A stretch of 12,804 nt of DNA from Bacteroidota bacterium. GTDB lineage: Bacteria; Bacteroidota; Bacteroidia; Bacteroidales; UBA10428. The stretch is taken from NCBI GenBank assembly GCA_029268165.1, contig JAJUGM010000048.1:1-12804 (forward strand), given 5' to 3'. Numbering within the stretch: the stretch's first letter is position 1; each line of letters begins with the position of its first letter. Position numbers and translations under genes: made by a program. The notes beneath the pieces are model-generated. The model made no database searches and was not told the DNA's origin. It saw only the letters and a list, made by a program, of their open reading frames with translations. Of this stretch, positions 1-6,204 are shown one piece after another.

Positions 1-606
1 ATTGCCTTTTGTTATCAGAAACTTGATAATTACCCGAAAGCCATTGAATTTTATCATAAAGCTGAAATCATTAATCCGGGCCGGCTATGGCTTATCTACC
101 AGATAGCCTGGTGTTATAAAAGAACAGGTAATTATCCAAAAGCTATTGAATATTATAAACATGCATCAAAACTCGAACCCGAAAACCTGCAGGTACAGGC
201 ACAGATAGGACAGGCTTATATGGAAATGGAAGATTTTGATAATGCACTGAAATATTTCTTCAAAGTTGAATACCAGCAACCCGAAAACCATAAAATCCAG
301 CGTCCTATCGGCTGGTGTTCCTTTATACTTGGTAAATTTGATACTGCCAAAAAATATTTTGAAAAGGTTATTGAATCAGATGGCAATAAGAACGATTTCC
401 TCAACCTGGGCCATATTGAATGGTGCATTGGCAACAAACCACTTGCAATTAAACATTATAAACAAGGCTATAGTATTTCATCATTTGATATGAAGTGGTT
501 TGCCAAAGCCATGCATGATGACAGCAAATATCTTATAAAACATGGCATAAAGCCCTTTGATATCCCGTTAATGATTGACTATATGCAGATTTCGGAACAG
601 GCATGA
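1..606 (+). CDS. Tetratricopeptide-repeat (TPR) protein, 3' part only
   Basis: The reading frame is open from the first base of the window, so the start lies upstream; 201 residues are visible before a TGA stop. The protein is made of tandem 34-residue TPR units, helix-turn-helix repeats that usually serve as protein-binding scaffolds. Counting from the first visible codon, a partial repeat ends near residue 27, and further units lie at about 28-61, 62-95, 96-129 and 130-162, with the usual small residue near position 8, aromatic near 11, Ala near 20 and Pro near 32 (for example GNYPKAIEYY and LEPEN). The last unit is degenerate. The C-terminal 40 residues are non-repeat, with a YLIKHGIKPFDIPLMIDY stretch. 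No enzymatic domain, signal peptide or membrane segment is visible in this part. An ATG at 220 gives a shorter frame but sits inside a repeat and is not a credible start. The cellular role cannot be told; the repeat assignment is secure. It converges with the lipoprotein gene one base away. Confidence 0.88.
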   Translation: MAFCYQKLDNYPKAIEFYHKAEIINPGRLWLIYQIAWCYKRTGNYPKAIEYYKHASKLEPENLQVQAQIGQAYMEMEDFDNALKYFFKVEYQQPENHKIQRPIGWCSFILGKFDTAKKYFEKVIESDGNKNDFLNLGHIEWCIGNKPLAIKHYKQGYSISSFDMKWFAKAMHDDSKYLIKHGIKPFDIPLMIDYMQISEQA

Positions 607-618
607 CTTAATGCCTGT
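597..618. terminator. Inverted repeat spanning both convergent stop codons (possible bidirectional terminator)
   Basis: ACAGGCAT at 597-604 is a perfect inverted repeat of ATGCCTGT at 611-618, giving an 8-bp stem with a 6-base loop. The loop and stem edge contain the TGA stop of the TPR gene (604-606) and the TAA stop of the opposing lipoprotein gene (608-610 on the other strand). The position, exactly between convergent genes, suggests a terminator working in both directions. No T-tract follows on either strand, so it is not a classical intrinsic terminator; termination here is an inference. Confidence 0.45.
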
Positions 619-1072
619 ATGATTCAGTAAAAGTATAAGCCGTTCCGAGTGAATCGTACAACTGATACTGTATGCTTAATTCCGAGGAGCTGAGTTTAAG
701 AATCTGGCACTCATATATGTAACCATAATAAGTGCTTACAATGGTCAGCACAGTTTCATCATAATTAAGTGACCAGTTTCCCATATCAAAGACAACAGGG
801 TCAGTTGGTACACATTTCGTTTTACCCTCCTCCTGTGTGTATGAACCGTTTGATTTAAAAATCAATAAATCATCTTTGCTGCAGTCGGGTAAACTATTAT
901 ATGTATCACTGATTATTGCATTTCCTTGTTGCAACGGAGGATTAACAGATCCGCTTTTCATCAGCCAGGCTTTTTGCGTGAGCATTTCAGATTTGGTAAG
1001 GTCCTTATCTTTTTCGCAACTGTTAATTATAAAAAAAACAAGAAGAATAATAAAGGTTCTGAAGGTTTTCAT
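608..1072 (-). CDS. Small lipocalin-like lipoprotein
   Basis: This 154-residue protein starts with a signal peptide: basic MKTFR, a hydrophobic core (FIILLVFFII, about residues 7-16) and a lipobox INSC with the lipidated Cys at residue 19. The mature protein would be anchored in the cell envelope. The residues after the Cys (EKDKD) are charged, resembling the signal that sends Bacteroidota lipoproteins to the cell surface. The rest fits small lipocalin-like proteins common in this phylum: Cys64-Ser-Lys-Asp-Asp, FKSNGSYTQEEG (about 72-83), Cys87 in TKCVPTDP, and a GNWSLNYDETVLTI strand (98-111). Cys64 and Cys87 could form a disulfide. Predicted content is mostly beta strand, as in an eight-stranded barrel. 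The ligand and role are unknown. A good phylum-type promoter lies just upstream on the same strand and the leader is only about 15-20 bases. It is probably monocistronic, being flanked by a convergent gene and a divergent one. Confidence 0.82.
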   Translation of the reverse strand: MKTFRTFIILLVFFIINSCEKDKDLTKSEMLTQKAWLMKSGSVNPPLQQGNAIISDTYNSLPDCSKDDLLIFKSNGSYTQEEGKTKCVPTDPVVFDMGNWSLNYDETVLTIVSTYYGYIYECQILKLSSSELSIQYQLYDSLGTAYTFTESYRH

Positions 1073-1095
1073 TTGAAAGACTTTTTATTATAAAA

Positions 1096-1125
1096 TAAAG
1101 GTAAAAACAATCTGTAAAAATTCAA
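1096..1125 (-). promoter_or_regulatory. Predicted promoter of the lipoprotein gene
   Basis: Read on the - strand, TTG (1125-1123) is followed by 19 bases and then TACCTTTA (1103-1096). This matches the Bacteroidota primary sigma factor pattern TTTG-N19/20-TAnnTTTG except for the last base of the -7 box. Transcription should begin about 1088-1092, some 15-20 bases before the ATG at 1072. Seen by eye only; no transcript data. Confidence 0.55.
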
Positions 1126-1159
1126 GCTATTTTATCATAAAAAATTTTTTAGGGTATTA

Positions 1160-1189
1160 TTGTTTTTATAAAAAAAACCTCTACCTTTG
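1160..1189 (+). promoter_or_regulatory. Predicted promoter of the ribosomal protein cluster
   Basis: TTG at 1160-1162 is followed by 19 bases and a perfect TACCTTTG (1182-1189), the -7 box TAnnTTTG of Bacteroidota sigma-A. A/T tracts at 1136-1150 lie just upstream and could act as an UP-like element, as expected for a strongly expressed operon. Transcription would start around 1194-1198, leaving a leader of only about 27-31 bases before the rpsL ATG at 1225. It is the only convincing forward promoter seen ahead of the 22-gene run. Confidence 0.7.
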
Positions 1190-1224
1190 CGAGCCTATTT
1201 TAAAAAGGTTAAATTATTATATAA

Positions 1225-1599
1225 ATGCCAACGATACAACAATTAGTCCGCAAAGGCAGATCGAAAGCAGAGGATAAGAGCAAGGCTCCGGCCCTGAACG
1301 GATGCCCCCAGAAGAGGGGTGTTTGTACACGTGTTTATACAACTACACCCAAGAAGCCCAACTCGGCCATGCGTAAGGTGGCAAGGGTAAGGCTGACCCA
1401 TGGCGTGGAAGTTACTGCATATATTCCTGGAGAAGGCCATAATCTGCAGGAACACTCAATTGTTTTGATCCGCGGCGGCAGGGTAAAAGATTTGCCCGGT
1501 GTTCGTTATCACTTAATCAGAGGCACTCTTGATGCTTCCGGAGTTGAAGGACGCAATCAGCGCCGCTCTAAATACGGAACCAAAAAACCAAAAAAATGA
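1225..1599 (+). CDS. rpsL: 30S ribosomal protein S12
   Basis: uS12 sits at the decoding centre of the small subunit and controls accuracy of tRNA selection. The 124-residue product matches the family in length and sequence: CPQKRGVCTRV (27-37), TTTPKKPNSA (39-48), GEGHNLQEHS and RGGRVKDLPGVRYH. Lys43 and Lys88, the usual sites of streptomycin-resistance changes, are both wild type, and Asp89, the site of beta-methylthiolation in many bacteria, is present. First gene of the cluster, preceded by a short A/T-rich leader with no Shine-Dalgarno sequence at useful distance (an AAAAAGG at 1202-1208 is about 16 bases away). It ends with TGA directly followed in frame by TAA. Confidence 0.98.
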   Translation: MPTIQQLVRKGRSKAEDKSKAPALNGCPQKRGVCTRVYTTTPKKPNSAMRKVARVRLTHGVEVTAYIPGEGHNLQEHSIVLIRGGRVKDLPGVRYHLIRGTLDASGVEGRNQRRSKYGTKKPKK

Positions 1600-1621
1600 T
1601 AATTGTAAAGGATAATCAGCG

Positions 1622-2098
1622 ATGAGAAAGACAAAGCCAAAAAGAAGGATATTACCACCCGATCCTAAGTTTAACGATCCATTGGTCACAAGGTTTATCA
1701 ATAACCTTATGCGCAGAGGTAAAAAGAGCGTAGCTTACAGAATATTTTATGACGCACTGGATATTGTTGAAAAAAGGGCAAAAGACATTGAAGGCGCTCC
1801 GCTGGATATCTGGAAGAAAGCTTTGGAAAACATCACACCACAGGTGGAAGTTAAAAGCCGCAGGGTGGGCGGTGCTACATTTCAGGTTCCTACTGAAATA
1901 AGGCCCGACCGTAAGATTTCCATCAGCATGAAAAACCTTATTTTCTTTGCAAAAAAAAGAACAGGTAATTCAATGAGTGACAAACTGGCATCAGAAATAA
2001 TTGCTGCATATAAAGAAGAAGGAGGAGCATTCAAAAAGAAGGAAGATACCCATAAGATGGCAGAAGCCAATAAAGCATTTGCACATTTCAGGTTTTAA
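1622..2098 (+). CDS. rpsG: 30S ribosomal protein S7
   Basis: uS7 starts assembly of the 30S head by binding the 3' major domain of 16S rRNA, and lines the E site. The 158-residue product is of normal length. It has the basic N-terminal arm (MRKTKPKRRILPPDPKFNDP), the helical core with FINNLMRRGKKSVAYRIFYDAL (about 26-47) and the beta-hairpin region VEVKSRRVGGATFQVPTE. The family-typical EANKAFAHFRF forms the C-terminus. It starts 22 bases after rpsL; AAAGGA at 1607-1612 ends 9 bases before the ATG and is one of the few Shine-Dalgarno-like sequences in the window. In E. coli, S7 represses the str operon by binding a roughly 100-base rpsL-rpsG spacer; this 22-base spacer has no room for that structure. 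Confidence 0.98.
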   Translation: MRKTKPKRRILPPDPKFNDPLVTRFINNLMRRGKKSVAYRIFYDALDIVEKRAKDIEGAPLDIWKKALENITPQVEVKSRRVGGATFQVPTEIRPDRKISISMKNLIFFAKKRTGNSMSDKLASEIIAAYKEEGGAFKKKEDTHKMAEANKAFAHFRF

Positions 2099-2157
2099 AG
2101 GTATTTGACATAATGACTTTTTGAATATAGTTCACACTAGCTGATAATTAGTGCATT

Positions 2158-4269
2158 ATGAGTTCAGATTTAAGATATACGAGGAATATTGGCATTATGG
2201 CTCATATAGACGCCGGTAAAACTACTACTACCGAGCGCATTCTTTTCTATACGGGCCTGGTGCACAGAATGGGTGAAGTGCACGAAGGCACAGCTACCAT
2301 GGACTGGATGGTACAGGAACAGGAAAGAGGGATTACCATCACAGCAGCATCTACCACCACATACTGGAAATACCACGATGAAGAATACAAGATCAATATC
2401 ATTGATACCCCGGGACATGTTGACTTTACTGTGGAAGTCGAAAGGTCGTTACGGGTGCTCGATGGCGCAATAGCAGTATTTTGTGCAGTCGGCGGTGTTG
2501 AACCACAGTCGGAAACCGTATGGCGCCAGGCAGACAAATATAATGTCCCGCGTATTGCTTTTGTGAATAAAATGGACAGGCCAGGAGCTGATTTCTTCGG
2601 CGTTGTGCATGAAATCAAAGAAAAACTGGGAGCCAATCCTGTGCCTATGCAGATACCCATCGGTTCAGAAGACAATTTCATCGGGCTCGTAGATTTAATT
2701 GAACGCAGGGCTATCATCTGGAAGGAAGATGAAAAAATGGGTATGCGTTATGAATATATGGATATCCCGGAGGAGATGACCGACGAAGTGGAGATGTGGC
2801 GCGAAAAACTTATTGAAGCAGTATGTGAGCTCGATGACGATTTACTGGAAAGATTTCTGGAAGACCGTGCCTCCATAACCGTTGAAGAATTTATGGAGCA
2901 TACGCGCAAAGCAGTAATCAACCAACGTATTGTTCCTGTTTTATGTGGTGCTGCATTTAAGAACAAAGGCATACAGCGCCTTCTTGATGCTATTTGCTGC
3001 CTGCTCCCAAGCCCCCTCGATATTAAAACCGTCAAGGGAACTAATCCTTATACCAATAAAACTGAAGAGCGAAAAGCTGACGCTAAGGAACCACTCTCCG
3101 CGCTTGCCTTTAAAATTGCTACCGATCCCTATGTGGGCCGCCTGGTATATTTACGTGTTTATTCGGGCTTTGTAATACCCGGCCTTTCTGTGCTGAACCC
3201 GCGTACAGGCAAAAAAGACCGGATTAACAGGCTTTATCAGATGCATGCCAATAAGCAGAATCCCAAAGACAGAATTGAAGCCGGAGATATTTGCGCAGCC
3301 GTTGGCCTTAAAGATGTGGTTACCGGCGATACCATCTGTGATATCAAACATCCGATTTCTTTCGAATCAATGACTTTCCCCGAACCGGTTATTGGCATTG
3401 CCATTGAACCTAAAACACAGGCTGATATTGATCGCCTGGGGATGGCACTCAACAAACTGGCAGAAGAAGATCCTACATTCAAAGTAAAGATAGATGAAGA
3501 TTCAGGCCAGACCATAATAAGCGGAATGGGTGAATTACACCTCGAAATATTACTCGACCGACTAAGGCGGGAATTTAATGTTGAATGCAACCAGGGCAAA
3601 CCTCAGGTGGCCTATAAAGAAGCTATTGCCAACGTGGTCAACCACCGCGAAGTATTCAAAAAACAAACCGGCGGTAAAGGCAAATATGCCGATATTATTG
3701 TTGAATTCGCCCCTGCTGATAAAGGGGTCTCGGGGCTGCAATTTATTGATGAAGTTAAAGGAGGCAATATACCCCGTGAATATATACCATCGGTTGAAAA
3801 AGGCTTCCGCGATGCAATCAGAAATGGCGTTCTAGCCAGTTTCCCGATGGAAAACCTTAAAGTAACCCTGAAAGACGGTTCATATCACCCCGTTGATTCT
3901 GATTCGCTTTCATTTGAGATAGCAGCAAAACAGGCATTCAGACATGGTATGAAAAAAGCCAGGATCATCCTGCTTGAACCTGTTATGTCGGTTGAAGTTG
4001 TTACACCTGAAGAATATATGGGTGACGTAATTGCTGATTTCAACCGCCGCCGCGGACAAATTACCGGTATGGAATCAAAAGCTTCGGCCAGGGTTATTAA
4101 GGTATTGGTGCCACTGGCTGAAATGTTCGGTTATGTAACCGTATTGCGCACGCTTACATCAGGACGGGCCACCTCATCAATGGAGTTTTCACATTATGCT
4201 GAAGTACCGCCTGATATTGCAACCGAGGTAATTGAAAAAACAACAGGTATTAAATCAGTAATGATATAA
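2158..4269 (+). CDS. fusA: Elongation factor G
   Basis: EF-G is the translational GTPase that moves tRNAs and mRNA through the ribosome and, with the recycling factor, splits subunits. The 703 residues match the family length (E. coli 704). GTP-binding motifs are intact: P-loop AHIDAGKT (15-22), switch I ERGITI (56-61), DTPGHVD (83-89) and NKMD (137-140). Domain III shows SGMGELHLEILLDRLRREF. The domain IV tip DGSYHPVDSDS carries His577, equivalent to the His that contacts the decoding centre. Domain V follows, with YVTVLRTLTSGRATSSMEF near the C-terminus. Its place in the str cluster and full motif set mark it as the main housekeeping EF-G rather than a divergent EF-G2 paralogue. The 59-base spacer before it is the longest inside the run. 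The next gene is rpsJ, not tuf. Confidence 0.98.
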   Translation: MSSDLRYTRNIGIMAHIDAGKTTTTERILFYTGLVHRMGEVHEGTATMDWMVQEQERGITITAASTTTYWKYHDEEYKINIIDTPGHVDFTVEVERSLRVLDGAIAVFCAVGGVEPQSETVWRQADKYNVPRIAFVNKMDRPGADFFGVVHEIKEKLGANPVPMQIPIGSEDNFIGLVDLIERRAIIWKEDEKMGMRYEYMDIPEEMTDEVEMWREKLIEAVCELDDDLLERFLEDRASITVEEFMEHTRKAVINQRIVPVLCGAAFKNKGIQRLLDAICCLLPSPLDIKTVKGTNPYTNKTEERKADAKEPLSALAFKIATDPYVGRLVYLRVYSGFVIPGLSVLNPRTGKKDRINRLYQMHANKQNPKDRIEAGDICAAVGLKDVVTGDTICDIKHPISFESMTFPEPVIGIAIEPKTQADIDRLGMALNKLAEEDPTFKVKIDEDSGQTIISGMGELHLEILLDRLRREFNVECNQGKPQVAYKEAIANVVNHREVFKKQTGGKGKYADIIVEFAPADKGVSGLQFIDEVKGGNIPREYIPSVEKGFRDAIRNGVLASFPMENLKVTLKDGSYHPVDSDSLSFEIAAKQAFRHGMKKARIILLEPVMSVEVVTPEEYMGDVIADFNRRRGQITGMESKASARVIKVLVPLAEMFGYVTVLRTLTSGRATSSMEFSHYAEVPPDIATEVIEKTTGIKSVMI

Positions 4270-4289
4270 ATTAAAATAACGCGATATCA

Positions 4290-4595
4290 ATGAGCCAGAA
4301 AATAAGAATAAAGCTAAAATCGTACGATCACAACCTGGTGGATAAGTCAGCGGAAAAGATTGTAAAAACTGTAAAGTCTACCGGTGCTGTAGTTAGCGGT
4401 CCTATTCCGCTGCCAACCCACAAAAGAATATTCACAGTATTGCGTTCACCTTTTGTGAATAAGAAATCAAGAGAGCAGTTTCAGCTGTCTTCACACAAAA
4501 GATTGCTTGAAATATACAGCTCCACGCCAAAAACCATTGATGCACTCATGAAATTAGAGTTGCCCAGTGGTGTCGAAGTTGAAATTAAAGTCTGA
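4290..4595 (+). CDS. rpsJ: 30S ribosomal protein S10 (NusE)
   Basis: uS10 is a 30S head protein; in many bacteria it also acts as NusE, linking ribosome and RNA polymerase through NusB and NusG. The 101-residue product has the normal length. It has the N-terminal strand KIRIKLKSYDH, the loop signature SGPIPLPTHK (about 37-46) that reaches into the ribosome head, and the KSREQFQLSSHKRLLEI segment. It begins 20 bases after fusA with no Shine-Dalgarno sequence, and is the junction where the str-type and S10-type gene groups are joined. It ends TGA followed at once by TAA in frame. Confidence 0.97.
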   Translation: MSQKIRIKLKSYDHNLVDKSAEKIVKTVKSTGAVVSGPIPLPTHKRIFTVLRSPFVNKKSREQFQLSSHKRLLEIYSSTPKTIDALMKLELPSGVEVEIKV

Positions 4596-4620
4596 TAACT
4601 ATTATTGAAACTATACAACA

Positions 4621-5250
4621 ATGCCGGGATTAATTGGTAAAAAAATCGGAATGACCTCAGTGTTTGACGAAAACGGAAACAGTGTACCCTGTACCGTTTT
4701 GCAGGTCGGCCCATGTGTGATTACTCAGGTAAAGACCATGGAAACAGACGGCTATGCCGCCATACAAATGGCTTTCGATGAAAAAAAGGAAAAAAACACA
4801 CCGAAGTCAATGTTAGGCCATTTCAAAAAGGCTAATACAACACCCAAAAGAAAAGTAATTGAACTGAAAGGGTTTATACCCGACTGGAAGGTTGGAGACA
4901 TTATTACAGTTGATTATTTTCATGATGATCCCTGGCTGGATGTTTCAGCTATTTCTAAGGGGAAAGGTTTTCAGGGTGTTGTAAAAAGACACCATTTCGG
5001 TGGTGTAGGCGACTCTACCCACGGACAGCATGACCGCTCGCGGGCACCTGGTTCACTTGGCGGATCATCATATCCTTCAAGAGTATTCAGAGGCTTAAGA
5101 ATGGCCGGCCGTACGGGCGGTAAAAAAACCAAAATTATCAACCTCAAAGTGATGAAGATCATTCCTGATGATAATCTTTTATTACTGAAAGGCTCTGTGC
5201 CCGGATCTAAAGGGTCCTATGTCATTGTTGAAAGCCCCGACAGAATTTAA
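4621..5250 (+). CDS. rplC: 50S ribosomal protein L3
   Basis: uL3 is one of the first proteins to bind 23S rRNA; its long loop reaches the peptidyl-transferase centre. The 209-residue product matches the family: MPGLIGKKIGMTSVF start, KGKGFQGVVKRHHF (113-126), a THGQHDRSRAPGSLGG loop (133-148), RMAGRTGGKKT and LLLLKGSVPG. The Gln that PrmB methylates in E. coli (Gln150) is replaced by Gly148 here, so that modification cannot occur at this site. It begins 25 bases after rpsJ, with no Shine-Dalgarno sequence upstream, and ends 13 bases before rplD. Confidence 0.98.
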   Translation: MPGLIGKKIGMTSVFDENGNSVPCTVLQVGPCVITQVKTMETDGYAAIQMAFDEKKEKNTPKSMLGHFKKANTTPKRKVIELKGFIPDWKVGDIITVDYFHDDPWLDVSAISKGKGFQGVVKRHHFGGVGDSTHGQHDRSRAPGSLGGSSYPSRVFRGLRMAGRTGGKKTKIINLKVMKIIPDDNLLLLKGSVPGSKGSYVIVESPDRI

Positions 5251-5263
5251 AATGTATTTAACT

Positions 5264-5887
5264 ATGGAAGTTGCAGTATTCAATATAGCCGGAAAAGACA
5301 CCGGCAGAAAAGTAGAACTGAAGGATGCGATCTTCGGGATTGAACCTAATGACCATGCCATTTACCTCGATGTAAAGCAGTATATGGCAAACAGGCGCCA
5401 GGGAACTCATAAGTCAAAACAAAGGAACGAGGTCTCAGGAAGTACCCGTAAAATAAAAAGACAAAAAGGAACTGGTACTGCCCGTGCCGGCAGTATTAAA
5501 AACCCTCTCTTTGTCGGAGGAGGCCGTATATTTGGGCCTCAGCCACGTGATTATAATTTCAAACTGAATAAAAAGGTTAAGCTGCTGGCCCGTAAATCAG
5601 CATTGACTTACAAGGCAAGAAACAATGAAATTAAGGTAGTGGAAGACTTTTCAATGGATAAAATAAAAACTAAAGAATATATTTCAATTATCAATAATCT
5701 GGAGATCGGCAATAAAAAATCATTGCTTGTTCTCAGCAAACCGGATAAAAACATATCTTTGTCGTCCCGGAATATTCCCAATACAAAAGTTGTAACCTAT
5801 TCTGAATTAAATACTTATGATATTCTTAATAGTGATTCCCTTGTATTGACGGAAAGTTCCATTGAGAATATCCAGCAAATTTTATAA
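5264..5887 (+). CDS. rplD: 50S ribosomal protein L4
   Basis: uL4 binds domain I of 23S rRNA, and its extended loop forms part of the exit-tunnel constriction. From the ATG at 5264 the product is 207 residues, starting MEVAVFNIAGKDTGRK as Bacteroidota L4 proteins usually do. Earlier in-frame ATGs at 5219 (inside rplC) and 5252 add 15 or 4 residues with no family match, so they were set aside. The tunnel loop runs through about residues 45-98: RRQGTHKSKQR, SGSTRKIKRQKGTGTARAG and VGGGRIFGPQPRDY. The C-terminal half is the globular domain. In E. coli, L4 also represses the S10 operon through a long leader; no such leader exists here. The gene ends with tandem TAA TAA. Confidence 0.97.
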   Translation: MEVAVFNIAGKDTGRKVELKDAIFGIEPNDHAIYLDVKQYMANRRQGTHKSKQRNEVSGSTRKIKRQKGTGTARAGSIKNPLFVGGGRIFGPQPRDYNFKLNKKVKLLARKSALTYKARNNEIKVVEDFSMDKIKTKEYISIINNLEIGNKKSLLVLSKPDKNISLSSRNIPNTKVVTYSELNTYDILNSDSLVLTESSIENIQQIL

Positions 5888-5904
5888 TAAAAAAACTGAA
5901 AGAA

Positions 5905-6195
5905 ATGGATATTATACTGAAGCCCGTAGTAACCGAAAAAATGAACCTTAAGGGAGAAACCCTGAGGCAATATGGTTTTGTTGTCGACAAAAGGGCAAAC
6001 AAAGTGCAGATAAAAAAAGCCGTGGAAGAACTATACGGTGTCAATGTTGAATCGGTTAATACCATGCGATATGCAGGTAAACAAAAATCACGGTTCACAA
6101 AAACCGGAATAGTCAGAGGGAGAAAAAACTCCTATAAAAAAGCAATAGTTACCTTACGGGAAGGTGAAACAATAGATTTTTATAGCAACATCTAA
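5905..6195 (+). CDS. rplW: 50S ribosomal protein L23
   Basis: uL23 lies at the tunnel exit and is the docking site for trigger factor and signal recognition particle. The 96-residue product begins MDIILKPVVTEKM and has FVVDKRANKVQIKKAVEELYGV (about 26-47), the usual family core. A basic KQKSRFTKTGIVRGRKNSYKKA loop and a TLREGETIDFYSNI end follow. The start is 17 bases after rplD; AAAGAA just before the ATG is only weakly Shine-Dalgarno-like. Confidence 0.97.
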   Translation: MDIILKPVVTEKMNLKGETLRQYGFVVDKRANKVQIKKAVEELYGVNVESVNTMRYAGKQKSRFTKTGIVRGRKNSYKKAIVTLREGETIDFYSNI

Positions 6196-6204
6196 TTTTA
6201 TATT

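Noticed and set aside
220..606. Stand-alone 128-residue TPR protein starting at 220
   Set aside because: The frame is open and rich in TPR repeats back to base 1, so the ATG at 220 is an internal Met within a repeat.
837..1076. 79-codon + strand open frame opposite the lipoprotein gene
   Set aside because: The - strand gene has a signal peptide, lipobox, family motifs and a promoter; the + frame has none.
2247..2717. 156-codon open frame on the - strand inside fusA, and similar ones at 3237-3599 and 7873-8295
   Set aside because: They lie opposite strongly conserved coding sequence, have no recognisable domains or promoter, and their composition reflects the codon pattern of the real gene.
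2158..4269. Divergent EF-G paralogue (EF-G2) with a special role
   Set aside because: All GTPase motifs and the domain IV tip His are intact, the length is standard and the gene sits in the str cluster, so it is the housekeeping factor.
5219..5263. Longer rplD start overlapping rplC (ATG at 5219, or ATG at 5252)
   Set aside because: The extra residues match no L4 family member, and MEVAVFNIAGKDTGRK from 5264 is the usual start; the longer frame would also overlap rplC by 32 bases.
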